A stretch of DNA of 13,984 bases from Planctomycetota bacterium (lineage in GTDB: Bacteria > Planctomycetota > Planctomycetia > Gemmatales > Gemmataceae). Positions 1 through 6,807 of the stretch are shown here, piece after piece (within the stretch, counting starts at the first letter, position 1; every line of letters starts with the position of its first letter). The notes beneath the pieces are model-generated. The model was not told the origin of the DNA. It searched no databases and was given only the letters and a program-made list of their open reading frames with translations. Location: assembly GCA_018970845.1 (NCBI GenBank), contig JAGWVO010000056.1, forward strand, positions 1-13,984, written 5' to 3'. Made by a program: the position numbers and the translations under genes.

Positions 1-399
1 GACAACATCCGCCACGGCCTCAACCGTGACCTCGGCTTCAGCGAGGCCGACCGGGTCGAGAACCTCAGGCGCGTCGCCGAGGTCGCCAGGCTCATGGTGG
101 ACGCCGGCCTCATCGTCATCGTGAGCTTCATCTCGCCCTACCGGTCCGAGCGCCGCGCGGCGCGCAGCCTGTTTCAGCCGGGGGAGTTCGTCGAGGTGCA
201 TGTCAGCACGCCGCTGGAGGAGTGCGAGCGCCGGGATGTGAAGGGCCTCTACGCCAAGGCGCGCCGTGGCGAGCTGAAGAACTTCACCGGCATCGACAGC
301 CCCTACGAGGCTCCCGAGAACGCCGAGGTCGTCATCGACACCAGCGCCCGGCCCGCCGACGACTGCGCCATCGCCGTGATGCGCCACATCGAGGCCTGA
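1..399 (+). CDS. cysC: Adenylylsulfate (APS) kinase, 3' part
   Basis: The window opens inside this gene; 132 codons up to TGA 397-399 are present. APS kinase phosphorylates adenylylsulfate to PAPS with ATP, in cytoplasmic sulfate assimilation. The visible part follows the family closely: GDN-type DNIRHGLNRDLGFS at residues 1-14, the ENLRRVAEVA helix, FISPYRSER (the Ser of FISP is the family's phosphorylated serine) at about 43-51, and the lid region KGLYAKARRGELKNFTGID, followed by YEAPE. The Walker A loop would lie upstream of the window. Because the start is missing I cannot tell whether this is a stand-alone CysC or the C-terminal half of a CysN/CysC fusion, which is common in bacteria. 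Family is very secure; the architecture is open. It is followed by a strong hairpin that probably separates it from the next gene. Confidence 0.95.
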   Translation, partial: DNIRHGLNRDLGFSEADRVENLRRVAEVARLMVDAGLIVIVSFISPYRSERRAARSLFQPGEFVEVHVSTPLEECERRDVKGLYAKARRGELKNFTGIDSPYEAPENAEVVIDTSARPADDCAIAVMRHIEA

Positions 400-422
400 T
401 CGCCCCCGCGCGCTTCCCCTAG

Positions 423-459
423 AATCTCCCGGGCGGCATCAGCCGCCGCCCGGGAGATT
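423..459. repeat. Perfect 15-bp inverted repeat (hairpin)
   Basis: AATCTCCCGGGCGGC (423-437) is followed after a 7-base loop (438-444) by its exact reverse complement (445-459). The stem is GC-rich and begins 23 bases after the APS kinase stop. No T-run follows on either strand, so it is not a classic intrinsic terminator, though it may still stop or stabilise transcripts. The right arm contains the GGGAG ribosome binding site of the next gene (452-456), so the folded RNA would hide it. Confidence 0.85.
452..456 (+). promoter_or_regulatory. Shine-Dalgarno site fixing a GTG start at 464
   Basis: GGGAG lies 7 bases before GTG 464. A TTG at 458 is in the same frame but sits one base after this site, too close for initiation. 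The protein starting at GTG (MKIVSIRAHKVDL) also has the usual enolase-superfamily N-terminus. Confidence 0.7.
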
Positions 460-463
460 GGCC

Positions 464-1567
464 GTGAAGATCGTTTCCATCCGCGCCCACAAGGTCGACC
501 TGCCCCTTGTCGAGGGGGATTACAAGTGGTCGGGCGGCAAGTCGGTCACCGTGTTCGACAGCACCATCGTGCGCGTCGACACCGACGCGGGGATCACCGG
601 CTGGGGCGAGGTTTGCCCGCTGGGCCCGTTCTACCTGCCCGCCTATGCCGCCGGCGCGCGCGCCGGAATCGCGGAACTGGGGCCCCACCTGCTGGGCGAG
701 GATCCCACCCAGCTTGCCCGGCTGAACCGACGCATGGACGCCGCCCTGCAGGGCCATCCGTATGTGAAGTCGGCCATCGACATGGCCTGCTGGGACATCC
801 TTGGCAAGGCCGCCGGCCTGCCTGTCGCCGTGCTGCTCGGCGGCCGGTACGGCGATGACTACGCCCTCTACCGGGCCATATCCCAGGAATCACCCGAGCG
901 CATGGCCGCCAAGGTGGCCGGCTACCGCGCCGAGGGTTACACCAAGTTCCAGCTCAAGGTGGGCGGCCACGCCGAGACCGACATCGAGCGGATCAGGGCC
1001 GTCAGGGCCTGCCTCCAACCGGGCGATGTCCTGGTCGCCGACGCCAACACCGGCTGGCTCATGCACGACGCGCTCCGGGTCGCGCGCGCCATCCGCGACC
1101 TCGATGTCTATGTCGAACAGCCGTGCCGCACCTACGAGGAATGCCTCACGGTTCGCCGGCATTGCGACCAGCCGTTCGTGCTCGACGAGAACATCGACTC
1201 GGTGGATGTGCTGCTGCGGGGACACGCCGACCGGGCCATGGATATCGTCAACATCAAGATCAGCAAGCTTGGAGGGATCACGAAGGCCCGCCAGGCGCGC
1301 GACCTCTGCGCGAGCCTGGGCGTGGCGATGACCATCGAGGATTCCTGGGGAGGCGACATTGTCACCGCCGCCATCAGCCACCTGGCCCACAGCACCCCGC
1401 CCGAACTGCTGTTCAGCTCCACCGATTTCAACAGTTATGTCACCGTCTCCACCGCCACGGGCGCGCCGCGGCGCGAGAATGGCCGGATGCGTTCGAGCGT
1501 CGCTCCGGGCCTTGGCATCGAACCGCTTCCAGCCGTATTGGGCGCCCCTCTCGTGACGGTGGGATGA
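464..1567 (+). CDS. Mandelate racemase/muconate lactonizing family enzyme, hydroxyproline dehydratase/epimerase-like
   Basis: A 367-residue cytoplasmic enolase-superfamily enzyme. These abstract the proton alpha to a carboxylate using Mg2+ and lysine bases. The N-terminal capping domain (1-125) carries GWGEVCPLGP at 46-55. In the barrel I see K165 in QLKVGG, metal-ligand candidates D193 (VADANTGW), E218 (VEQPC) and D241 (LDEN), and K265/K268 in NIKISKLGGITKARQARD. Then come IEDSWGGDIVTAAISHLAHS (291-310) and PGLGI near the C-terminus. This set, notably the CPLGP segment, the second lysine motif and the DSWGGDI stretch, most resembles cis-3-hydroxy-L-proline dehydratase and 4-hydroxyproline-betaine 2-epimerase. 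The exact substrate is inferred, not shown. No proline-catabolism gene is adjacent. The next gene begins 29 bp downstream, so co-transcription is plausible. Family certain; substrate about even odds. Confidence 0.88.
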   Translation: MKIVSIRAHKVDLPLVEGDYKWSGGKSVTVFDSTIVRVDTDAGITGWGEVCPLGPFYLPAYAAGARAGIAELGPHLLGEDPTQLARLNRRMDAALQGHPYVKSAIDMACWDILGKAAGLPVAVLLGGRYGDDYALYRAISQESPERMAAKVAGYRAEGYTKFQLKVGGHAETDIERIRAVRACLQPGDVLVADANTGWLMHDALRVARAIRDLDVYVEQPCRTYEECLTVRRHCDQPFVLDENIDSVDVLLRGHADRAMDIVNIKISKLGGITKARQARDLCASLGVAMTIEDSWGGDIVTAAISHLAHSTPPELLFSSTDFNSYVTVSTATGAPRRENGRMRSSVAPGLGIEPLPAVLGAPLVTVG

Positions 1568-1596
1568 TTCCCCGGCATCAACAGGATGGGCCAGCC

Positions 1597-2835
1597 ATGA
1601 ACCGTCGCGCCTTCCATGTCGCCTTGGCCGCCGGGTGCGCCGGCGTCGCCTCCGCCGCCGATGCGCCGCCGCCCGTCCGCGCCATCACGCGCGGCCCGAA
1701 GTTTCACTGGCGCGGCTACTACGACAAGTTGCTGTTCGATCCGGGCAACCGTCTTGTGCTGGCCAACGAGGTCGCCTTCGAGGGGCGGTCCCCCACGGCG
1801 GAAGACTCCATCCGGGTTGGCATGGCCGACACTTCCGACAACGACAGGTGGATCGATCTCGGCGGTTCCCTCGCCTGGAACTGGCAGCAAGGCTGCATGC
1901 TCCAGTGGGTTCCCGGAACCGATTCCGAGGTCGCCTGGAACGACAGGCAGGACGGCCGCTTCGTCTGCCACATCCTCGATGTGAAATCAGGACGGAAACG
2001 GACCCTGCCACATCCCTTCTACTGCCTGTCGCCCGACGGGAAGACCGGTTTCGCCCCCGACTTCCGCCGGCTCAACGACACGCGTCCCGGCTACGGCTAC
2101 GCCGGCGTGCCCGACCCGGCCAAGGATGTCCTGGCTCCCGACGATGCCGGCATCTGGCGCCTTGACATGGCCACCGGCCAAAGCCGACTCGTCTTCTCCT
2201 TTGCCCAGGCCGCCAAAATCGAGTTCACCGGCCGTCCCGATTCCGCCTTCCGCGTCAACTCGAAGCACTGGTTCAACCACCTGTTGTGCAACCCCTCGGG
2301 CACAAGGCTCTTTTTCCTGCATCGCTGGCGCACTCCCGGCGACAAGGCTGCCTTCCGCACCCGCGCCTTCACCATGAACACCGATGGCACGGGCCTCCAT
2401 GTGATGGATCCTTACGGTGGAACCTCGCATTTTGTCTGGCGCGACGACAACCATGTGTTCGCGTGGGCCTGGCATCCCTCCCATGGCGACCGGTTTTATC
2501 TGTACAAGGATCGTTCCGACTCCGTCGAGGTGGTCGGCAAGGATGTGATGACGCAGAACGGCCACAACACCTATGTTCCAGGCACTGGCAACCAGTGGGT
2601 GCTCAACGACACCTACCCCGACAAGGATGCCCTTCAGCATCCGTACCTGTACCACATTCCCTCGGCGCGCAAGGTTCCCATCGGCCACTTCCGTTCACCG
2701 CCCGCCTACCGGGGCGAATGGCGGTGCGACAACCATCCCTGCGCCAGCCGCGACGGCGCCAAGGTGGCGTTCGACTCGCCGCATGAGGGCGGCAGGCAGG
2801 TTTATCTCGCCGACATCTCGGCCATCATCCGCTGA
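1597..2835 (+). CDS. Exported PD40/TolB-type beta-propeller protein, function unknown
   Basis: 412 residues starting at ATG 1597, with AGGA at 1583-1586. The same frame is open back into the preceding gene, but that stretch is only overlap. The N-terminus (MNRRAFHVALAAGCAGVASA) has an RRxF twin-arginine-like start, a hydrophobic core and a possible cleavage after ASA at residue 20, so export is likely; C14 gives only a weak lipobox. Propeller-blade signatures recur: LSPDGK (144-149), NPSGTRLFFLHRW (232-244), NTDGTGLHVMD (261-271), SHFVWRD (277-283), GHNTY (322-326), NDTYPD (337-342), RCDNHP (376-381) and DSPHEGGRQVYLADIS (394-408). The pattern of His-rich blade motifs recalls oligogalacturonate-lyase-like (PL22) and TolB-like propellers. 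I infer a carbohydrate-related extracytoplasmic role only weakly. Start and propeller class are secure; activity is not known. Confidence 0.75.
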   Translation: MNRRAFHVALAAGCAGVASAADAPPPVRAITRGPKFHWRGYYDKLLFDPGNRLVLANEVAFEGRSPTAEDSIRVGMADTSDNDRWIDLGGSLAWNWQQGCMLQWVPGTDSEVAWNDRQDGRFVCHILDVKSGRKRTLPHPFYCLSPDGKTGFAPDFRRLNDTRPGYGYAGVPDPAKDVLAPDDAGIWRLDMATGQSRLVFSFAQAAKIEFTGRPDSAFRVNSKHWFNHLLCNPSGTRLFFLHRWRTPGDKAAFRTRAFTMNTDGTGLHVMDPYGGTSHFVWRDDNHVFAWAWHPSHGDRFYLYKDRSDSVEVVGKDVMTQNGHNTYVPGTGNQWVLNDTYPDKDALQHPYLYHIPSARKVPIGHFRSPPAYRGEWRCDNHPCASRDGAKVAFDSPHEGGRQVYLADISAIIR

Positions 2836-2903
2836 AGGCCGGGTTGTGAAACCCCGCCCGTGCCTTCCGGGTACTGGATTGGACGACCCACCGGGAGCAG
2901 GCC

Positions 2904-4634
2904 ATGGAACCCACTGTCCTGCTGCCGCGCCTGAAGGCCGACAGGCGGCATGACATCGACGCGCTCCGCGCCTTCGCCATGCTCTTGGGAATCGGGCTTC
3001 ATGCCGCGCTGGCCTATTCCGGAAAGCCATGGCTGGTGGTCGATTCGCGCCATGCCGATTTCTTCTATTGGTTTTTCTCCGCCGTGCATGGCTTCCGCAT
3101 GCAGTTGTTCTTCCTTGTGAGCGGTTATTTCACCGCTCTGCTGGTCTCGCGCAGGGGCCTTTGGGCCATGCTTGGCAACCGGGCCTCGCGTATCCTTGTG
3201 CCTTGCCTGCTGGGCCTGGCCACGATCGTCCAGCTCAATGTCAAGGTGGGCGATTGGGCCATGGGATGGAACATGCGCCATCCCGGCACGCCGCTCACCG
3301 GCGCCGTGGTTCGCAAGGAGAATGAACGCATCGCGCCGCTCCTGGATGCCGGTGCCGACATCGAACAACCCGAGGCCCGGCTCAAGATGCGTCCCCTCGG
3401 CTGGGCCGTGATGACGGGCAACGACGAGGCGGCCCGCCTGCTGCTCGAACGGGGCGCTGATCCCAACGGCGCCACTCCCGACGGAAACACGCCGCTTCAC
3501 GCGGCCGCGTTGGCCGGCCGCGCTGAATTGGTGAAACTGTTGGTCTCCAAGGGTGCCGATTCCTCCCGGGTCAACTCCGCGGGAATCAATCCAATGGCCG
3601 CCACCTTCGCCGACGAGAACATCACGAGGTTGGTCTACCGGTTTTCCATGGGCAAGTCCGAGATCGACTGGGCCGCCATCCAGAAAGGCCGGCAGGATGT
3701 CAGGACATTCCTTGGCGCCCGACTGTTGGGGGACGGGATTCGCTCGATGTTCGCGCGGCCGTCCATCGAATCCACCAAGCCCGAAACCTCCCTGGTTCCC
3801 AAGCCGGTTCCGGAGTGGCTTTCCTCCTACTACCGATGGATGTCATCGGAACAGTTCCAGGTGGAAACTCTGTATGGAAAGGTGAAGCTGTTCGATGACG
3901 CCACCTTCGGACACCTGTGGTTTCTTTGGTTCCTTGCCTGGATGGTGGCGATCTACGCGCTGGCATATCCGCTGGCCGCCATCATCGGGTTCGTTCGGTT
4001 TCCGTTGGCGTTGTCGTTCATGCTCGCGGTCGCTGTCTCGGCCGGGGCGCAGTCGTGCATGGGCTACCAACTGCTGGCCGGCCGTCGGGAGACCATGGTC
4101 GGCCCGGACACTTCCATGGGCTGGCTGCCCCGTCCCCACATGCTCGTCTACTACGGCGCGTTCTTCTGGCTGGGCACCCGGTATTACCTCAGGGCCAACA
4201 AGGGCTGGTGGCTGGAACGGTTGTGGTGGCTCCTGCTGCCCGTGGCGTTGCTCCTCCTGCTGCCCGCGGTGTTCTCCACCTTGGAAAACCATTTCCTCAA
4301 CCTGGCGCTTCAAGTCGGGTTCACCTGGCTGATGGTCTTCGGCCTGATGGGCCTGTTTCATGCCCGGCTGAATTTCGAAAGCCCCGTTGTCCGCTACCTC
4401 TCGGACGCCTCCTACTGGCTTTACCTGGCGCATCTTCCCATCGTCCTCGCCCTGCAGGCCCTTTTGTGCGATTGGCCGGTTCCCGCCGCCCTGAAATTCC
4501 TCATCGTCTGCCTGCTGACGGCGCTTCCGCTTTTGGTTTCATACAGGTTCCTTGTCCGCGACTCATGGCTGGGCCTCATGCTCAACGGCAGGCTCCAAGC
4601 GAAAGCCGAACCGATAACCGGACAAATCAATTGA
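2904..4634 (+). CDS. Acyltransferase-3 membrane protein with inserted ankyrin repeats
   Basis: 576 residues; ATG 2904 is preceded by GGGAG at 2893-2897. Residues 13-112 look like the start of an acyltransferase-3 (OpgC/OafB-like) protein: DIDALRAFAMLLGIGLH (candidate catalytic H33) in helix 1, a second helix pair around 52-82, the basic NRASRILVP (92-100), and helix 3 to about 110. The family signature GHLWFLWFL resumes at 336-344, followed by about six more helices and SYWLYLAHLP (503-512). Between them, residues about 139-247 are ankyrin repeats: LLDAGADI, then GWAVMTGNDEAARLLLERGADPN, then TPLHAAALAGRAELVKLLVSKGAD, then a degenerate fourth. The family moves acyl groups onto cell-surface glycans. 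The acceptor is unknown. The reading frame is continuous through the insert. It lies 68 bp after the propeller gene and may share its transcript. Confidence 0.88.
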   Translation: MEPTVLLPRLKADRRHDIDALRAFAMLLGIGLHAALAYSGKPWLVVDSRHADFFYWFFSAVHGFRMQLFFLVSGYFTALLVSRRGLWAMLGNRASRILVPCLLGLATIVQLNVKVGDWAMGWNMRHPGTPLTGAVVRKENERIAPLLDAGADIEQPEARLKMRPLGWAVMTGNDEAARLLLERGADPNGATPDGNTPLHAAALAGRAELVKLLVSKGADSSRVNSAGINPMAATFADENITRLVYRFSMGKSEIDWAAIQKGRQDVRTFLGARLLGDGIRSMFARPSIESTKPETSLVPKPVPEWLSSYYRWMSSEQFQVETLYGKVKLFDDATFGHLWFLWFLAWMVAIYALAYPLAAIIGFVRFPLALSFMLAVAVSAGAQSCMGYQLLAGRRETMVGPDTSMGWLPRPHMLVYYGAFFWLGTRYYLRANKGWWLERLWWLLLPVALLLLLPAVFSTLENHFLNLALQVGFTWLMVFGLMGLFHARLNFESPVVRYLSDASYWLYLAHLPIVLALQALLCDWPVPAALKFLIVCLLTALPLLVSYRFLVRDSWLGLMLNGRLQAKAEPITGQIN

Positions 4635-4638
4635 GCGT

Positions 4639-4667
4639 TTGACAGGTTTTTCAAATCGACCTAAGGT
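4639..4667 (+). promoter_or_regulatory. Candidate sigma-70-type promoter for the peroxidase gene
   Basis: A perfect TTGACA (4639-4644) is followed after 17 bases by TAAGGT (4662-4667), a weak -10 with three of six matches. It lies in the 84-bp gap before the peroxidase, about 50 bp from its start. Planctomycete promoters are poorly defined, so this is a sequence match only. Confidence 0.45.
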
Positions 4668-4673
4668 TGCCGT

Positions 4674-4692
4674 GGGTCGGAATTTCCGTCCC
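4674..4692. repeat. Imperfect 9-bp inverted repeat in the peroxidase leader
   Basis: GGGTCGGAA and TTCCGTCCC flank a single T and pair at 8 of 9 positions. The repeat sits just downstream of the predicted -10 box, where an operator could be. It could equally be chance. Confidence 0.3.
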
Positions 4693-4718
4693 GTCACTTC
4701 TTCATTCGGGGAACGGCC

Positions 4719-6773
4719 ATGCGTCGGTTCTTTTCCCTTCCGGTTCACTGGTTTCAAGCTGAAAGGCCCGCGGTGGGCCGCCGGCGGGTTCGCCTGGCGC
4801 TCGACACCCTCGAGGAACGGGCCGTGCCCGCCATTGTCGGGCCCGAGTGGAGGTCGATTGACGGAAGCGGCAACAACCTGGCCAACCCGTCTTGGGGGCA
4901 GGCTGGAACCGACTACATTCGCGTCGCCCCGGCGGCCTATGCCGATGGTGTTTCCTCCCCGGCGGGCGCCGACAGGCCGGGCGCCCGCGAGATCAGCAAC
5001 TCCGTGGCCGACCAGCAGGGCCAATCGACCGTCAGCGACCGACTCATGAGCGCGATGGTGTACGCCTGGGGCCAATTCATCGACCACGACCTCGACCTCA
5101 CCCAGACCGGAACCACAGAATCGCTTCCCATTCCCGTGCCCTCGGGCGACCCGTCGTTTGACCCCGCCGCCACAGGCACCCAAGTGATTCCGATGAAGAG
5201 GTCAACCTTCGACGCCGCCACGGGCGCCAACTCGCCGCGGCAGCAGGTGAATTCCATCACCGCCTGGCTCGACGGGTCGATGATCTATGGGTCGGACGCC
5301 GCCACGGCGGGATCCCTGCGGACCATGCAAGGGGGCCTCCTCAAGACGAGTGCCGGCAACCTGCTGCCGACCGATTCCCAGGGCAACTTCCTCGCGGGGG
5401 ATGTCCGTGTCGGGGAGAATCCCGAACTCACCAGCCTCCAGACCCTGTTCGTGCGCGAGCACAACCGGTGGGCCATCCGCCTTGCCAACGCCAATCCTGG
5501 CTTCACCGACGAGCAACTTTACCAGGGGGCGCGGGCCCGGGTGATCGCCGAGGTGCAGGTGATCACCTACAAGGAATGGCTGCCGGCGCTGTTGGGCCAA
5601 AACCCGCTCAAGCCGTATGCCGGATACAAGCCGGGGGTGAATCCCTCCATCAGCAATGAATTCGCCACCGCCGGGTTCCGTTTCGGCCACAGCATCGTCG
5701 GGCCGGACATCGAGTTCCTCGACAACAACGGGAACAAGGTGGCCGATCCCGTCTCGCTGGCCCAGGCATTTTTCAATCCTTCAATCGTCAAGAACCTGGG
5801 GATCGACCCGGTGCTCAAGTACCTGGCGTCCGATCCCTCCCAGGAGGTGGACCTGAAGGTGGTCGACCAGTTGCGCAACTTCCTGTTCGGCGCGCCGGGG
5901 CAGGGAGGTCTCGACCTCGCCAGCCTCAACATCCAGCGCGGGCGCGACCACGGCCTGGCCGACTACAACGCCACCCGGGTTGCCTACGGCCTGCCCCGGC
6001 TGACGGATTTCAGCCAAATCACCACGGATGCGGCGCTTCAGTCCAAGCTGCGCCAACTCTACGGATCCGTGGACAAAATCGACCTCTGGGTGGGGGTTCT
6101 GGCCGAAAGGCATGTGGCGGGAGGAAGCGTCGGCGCCACCGCCCGGGCGATCATCGCGGACCAGTTCACCCGTATTCGGGATGCCGACAGGTTCTGGTAC
6201 CAAAACCAGTTCAAGGGCAAGGACCTGCAGGTTCTGGAAAACACCTCGCTGGCCGAGATCATCGCGGCCAACACGACAACCACGAACCTCCAGCGGCAGG
6301 TCTTTTTCTTCCGGCCCGAAATCACCGGAGTGGCGTTTGGCGATCGCAACGGGGACGGGAAACTCGGCAAGGGCGAGACGGGCGTTGCCCGCGCCACCAT
6401 CCAGTTGGTGGATGCGGCCACCGGGGCGGTGGTGGCCACCACCGCCAGCAACGGCAAGGGCGAATACTATTTCGGGGTCGGCGACGGGTTGAGGCTGGGA
6501 GATTATCAGGTCAGGGCCGTCCTGGATTCCGGAGCCGTGGTCAATGGGCCGGTGGTCTCGGTCACCAAGGGTGACCACAATCCGCGGGCGCAACTGGCTT
6601 TGCCGGTTCAGGCCGCGCCACCCCAGCCGGTTCCGCCGGCCCAGGGGCAACCGCCCAAGCCTCCCGCTCCGGCGCCCAAGCCTCCGGCGCCGGCATCCCA
6701 ACCGGGCGCATTGGCGGGAATCAATCAGGTGATCGGGGCGTTGCCGCCTCCCGCGGGCGCCAAGGGCCGATGA
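4719..6773 (+). CDS. Exported animal-type heme peroxidase with SdrD-B-like domain and proline-rich tail
   Basis: 684 residues; ATG 4719 follows GGGGA at 4708-4712. Residues 22-38 (RRVRLALDTLEERAVPA) match the LEPR/LEDR-like N-terminal motif of planctomycete surface proteins, suggesting export. The peroxidase domain (about 42-530) keeps the myeloperoxidase-type active site: Q119, D122 and distal H123 in GQFIDHD; a calcium loop TAWLDGS (181-187); R230 and E233 in RVGENPELTS, with N234 where myeloperoxidase has its heme-linked Met; proximal H324 in FRFGHS; N404 in LNIQRGRDHG. D122 and E233 are the residues that ester-bond heme in mammalian relatives. Residues 535-605 form an SdrD-B-like beta domain with an EF-hand-type loop D542-E553, then a proline-rich tail (631-664). 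It probably oxidises small substrates with H2O2 at the cell surface. It has its own candidate promoter. Confidence 0.93.
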   Translation: MRRFFSLPVHWFQAERPAVGRRRVRLALDTLEERAVPAIVGPEWRSIDGSGNNLANPSWGQAGTDYIRVAPAAYADGVSSPAGADRPGAREISNSVADQQGQSTVSDRLMSAMVYAWGQFIDHDLDLTQTGTTESLPIPVPSGDPSFDPAATGTQVIPMKRSTFDAATGANSPRQQVNSITAWLDGSMIYGSDAATAGSLRTMQGGLLKTSAGNLLPTDSQGNFLAGDVRVGENPELTSLQTLFVREHNRWAIRLANANPGFTDEQLYQGARARVIAEVQVITYKEWLPALLGQNPLKPYAGYKPGVNPSISNEFATAGFRFGHSIVGPDIEFLDNNGNKVADPVSLAQAFFNPSIVKNLGIDPVLKYLASDPSQEVDLKVVDQLRNFLFGAPGQGGLDLASLNIQRGRDHGLADYNATRVAYGLPRLTDFSQITTDAALQSKLRQLYGSVDKIDLWVGVLAERHVAGGSVGATARAIIADQFTRIRDADRFWYQNQFKGKDLQVLENTSLAEIIAANTTTTNLQRQVFFFRPEITGVAFGDRNGDGKLGKGETGVARATIQLVDAATGAVVATTASNGKGEYYFGVGDGLRLGDYQVRAVLDSGAVVNGPVVSVTKGDHNPRAQLALPVQAAPPQPVPPAQGQPPKPPAPAPKPPAPASQPGALAGINQVIGALPPPAGAKGR

Positions 6774-6789
6774 CGGGTGGCTGATGCAT

Positions 6790-6807
6790 GAGGCCAGACC
6801 CGGCCTC
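6790..6807. terminator. Weak candidate bidirectional terminator
   Basis: GAGGCC (6790-6795) and GGCCTC (6802-6807) form a 6-bp stem with a 6-base loop in the 34-bp gap between the convergent peroxidase and helicase genes. There is no T-run on either side. Its position suggests a shared stop, but the hairpin alone is weak evidence. Confidence 0.3.

Noticed and set aside
1123..1596. In-frame upstream extension of the propeller gene, giving a 570-residue protein
   Set aside because: It lies inside the enolase-family gene, reads as Arg/Pro-rich nonsense, and the ATG at 1597 begins a proper Tat-like signal peptide with a ribosome binding site.
2840..2860. Small GGGTT/AACCC hairpin as a terminator between the propeller and acyltransferase genes
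   Set aside because: The stem is only 5 bp, there is no T-run, and it lies in a short same-strand gap.
5781..6701. 306-codon open frame antisense to the peroxidase
   Set aside because: It runs opposite a motif-complete gene, is Gly/Arg-rich without family signatures, and is expected from third-position GC bias.
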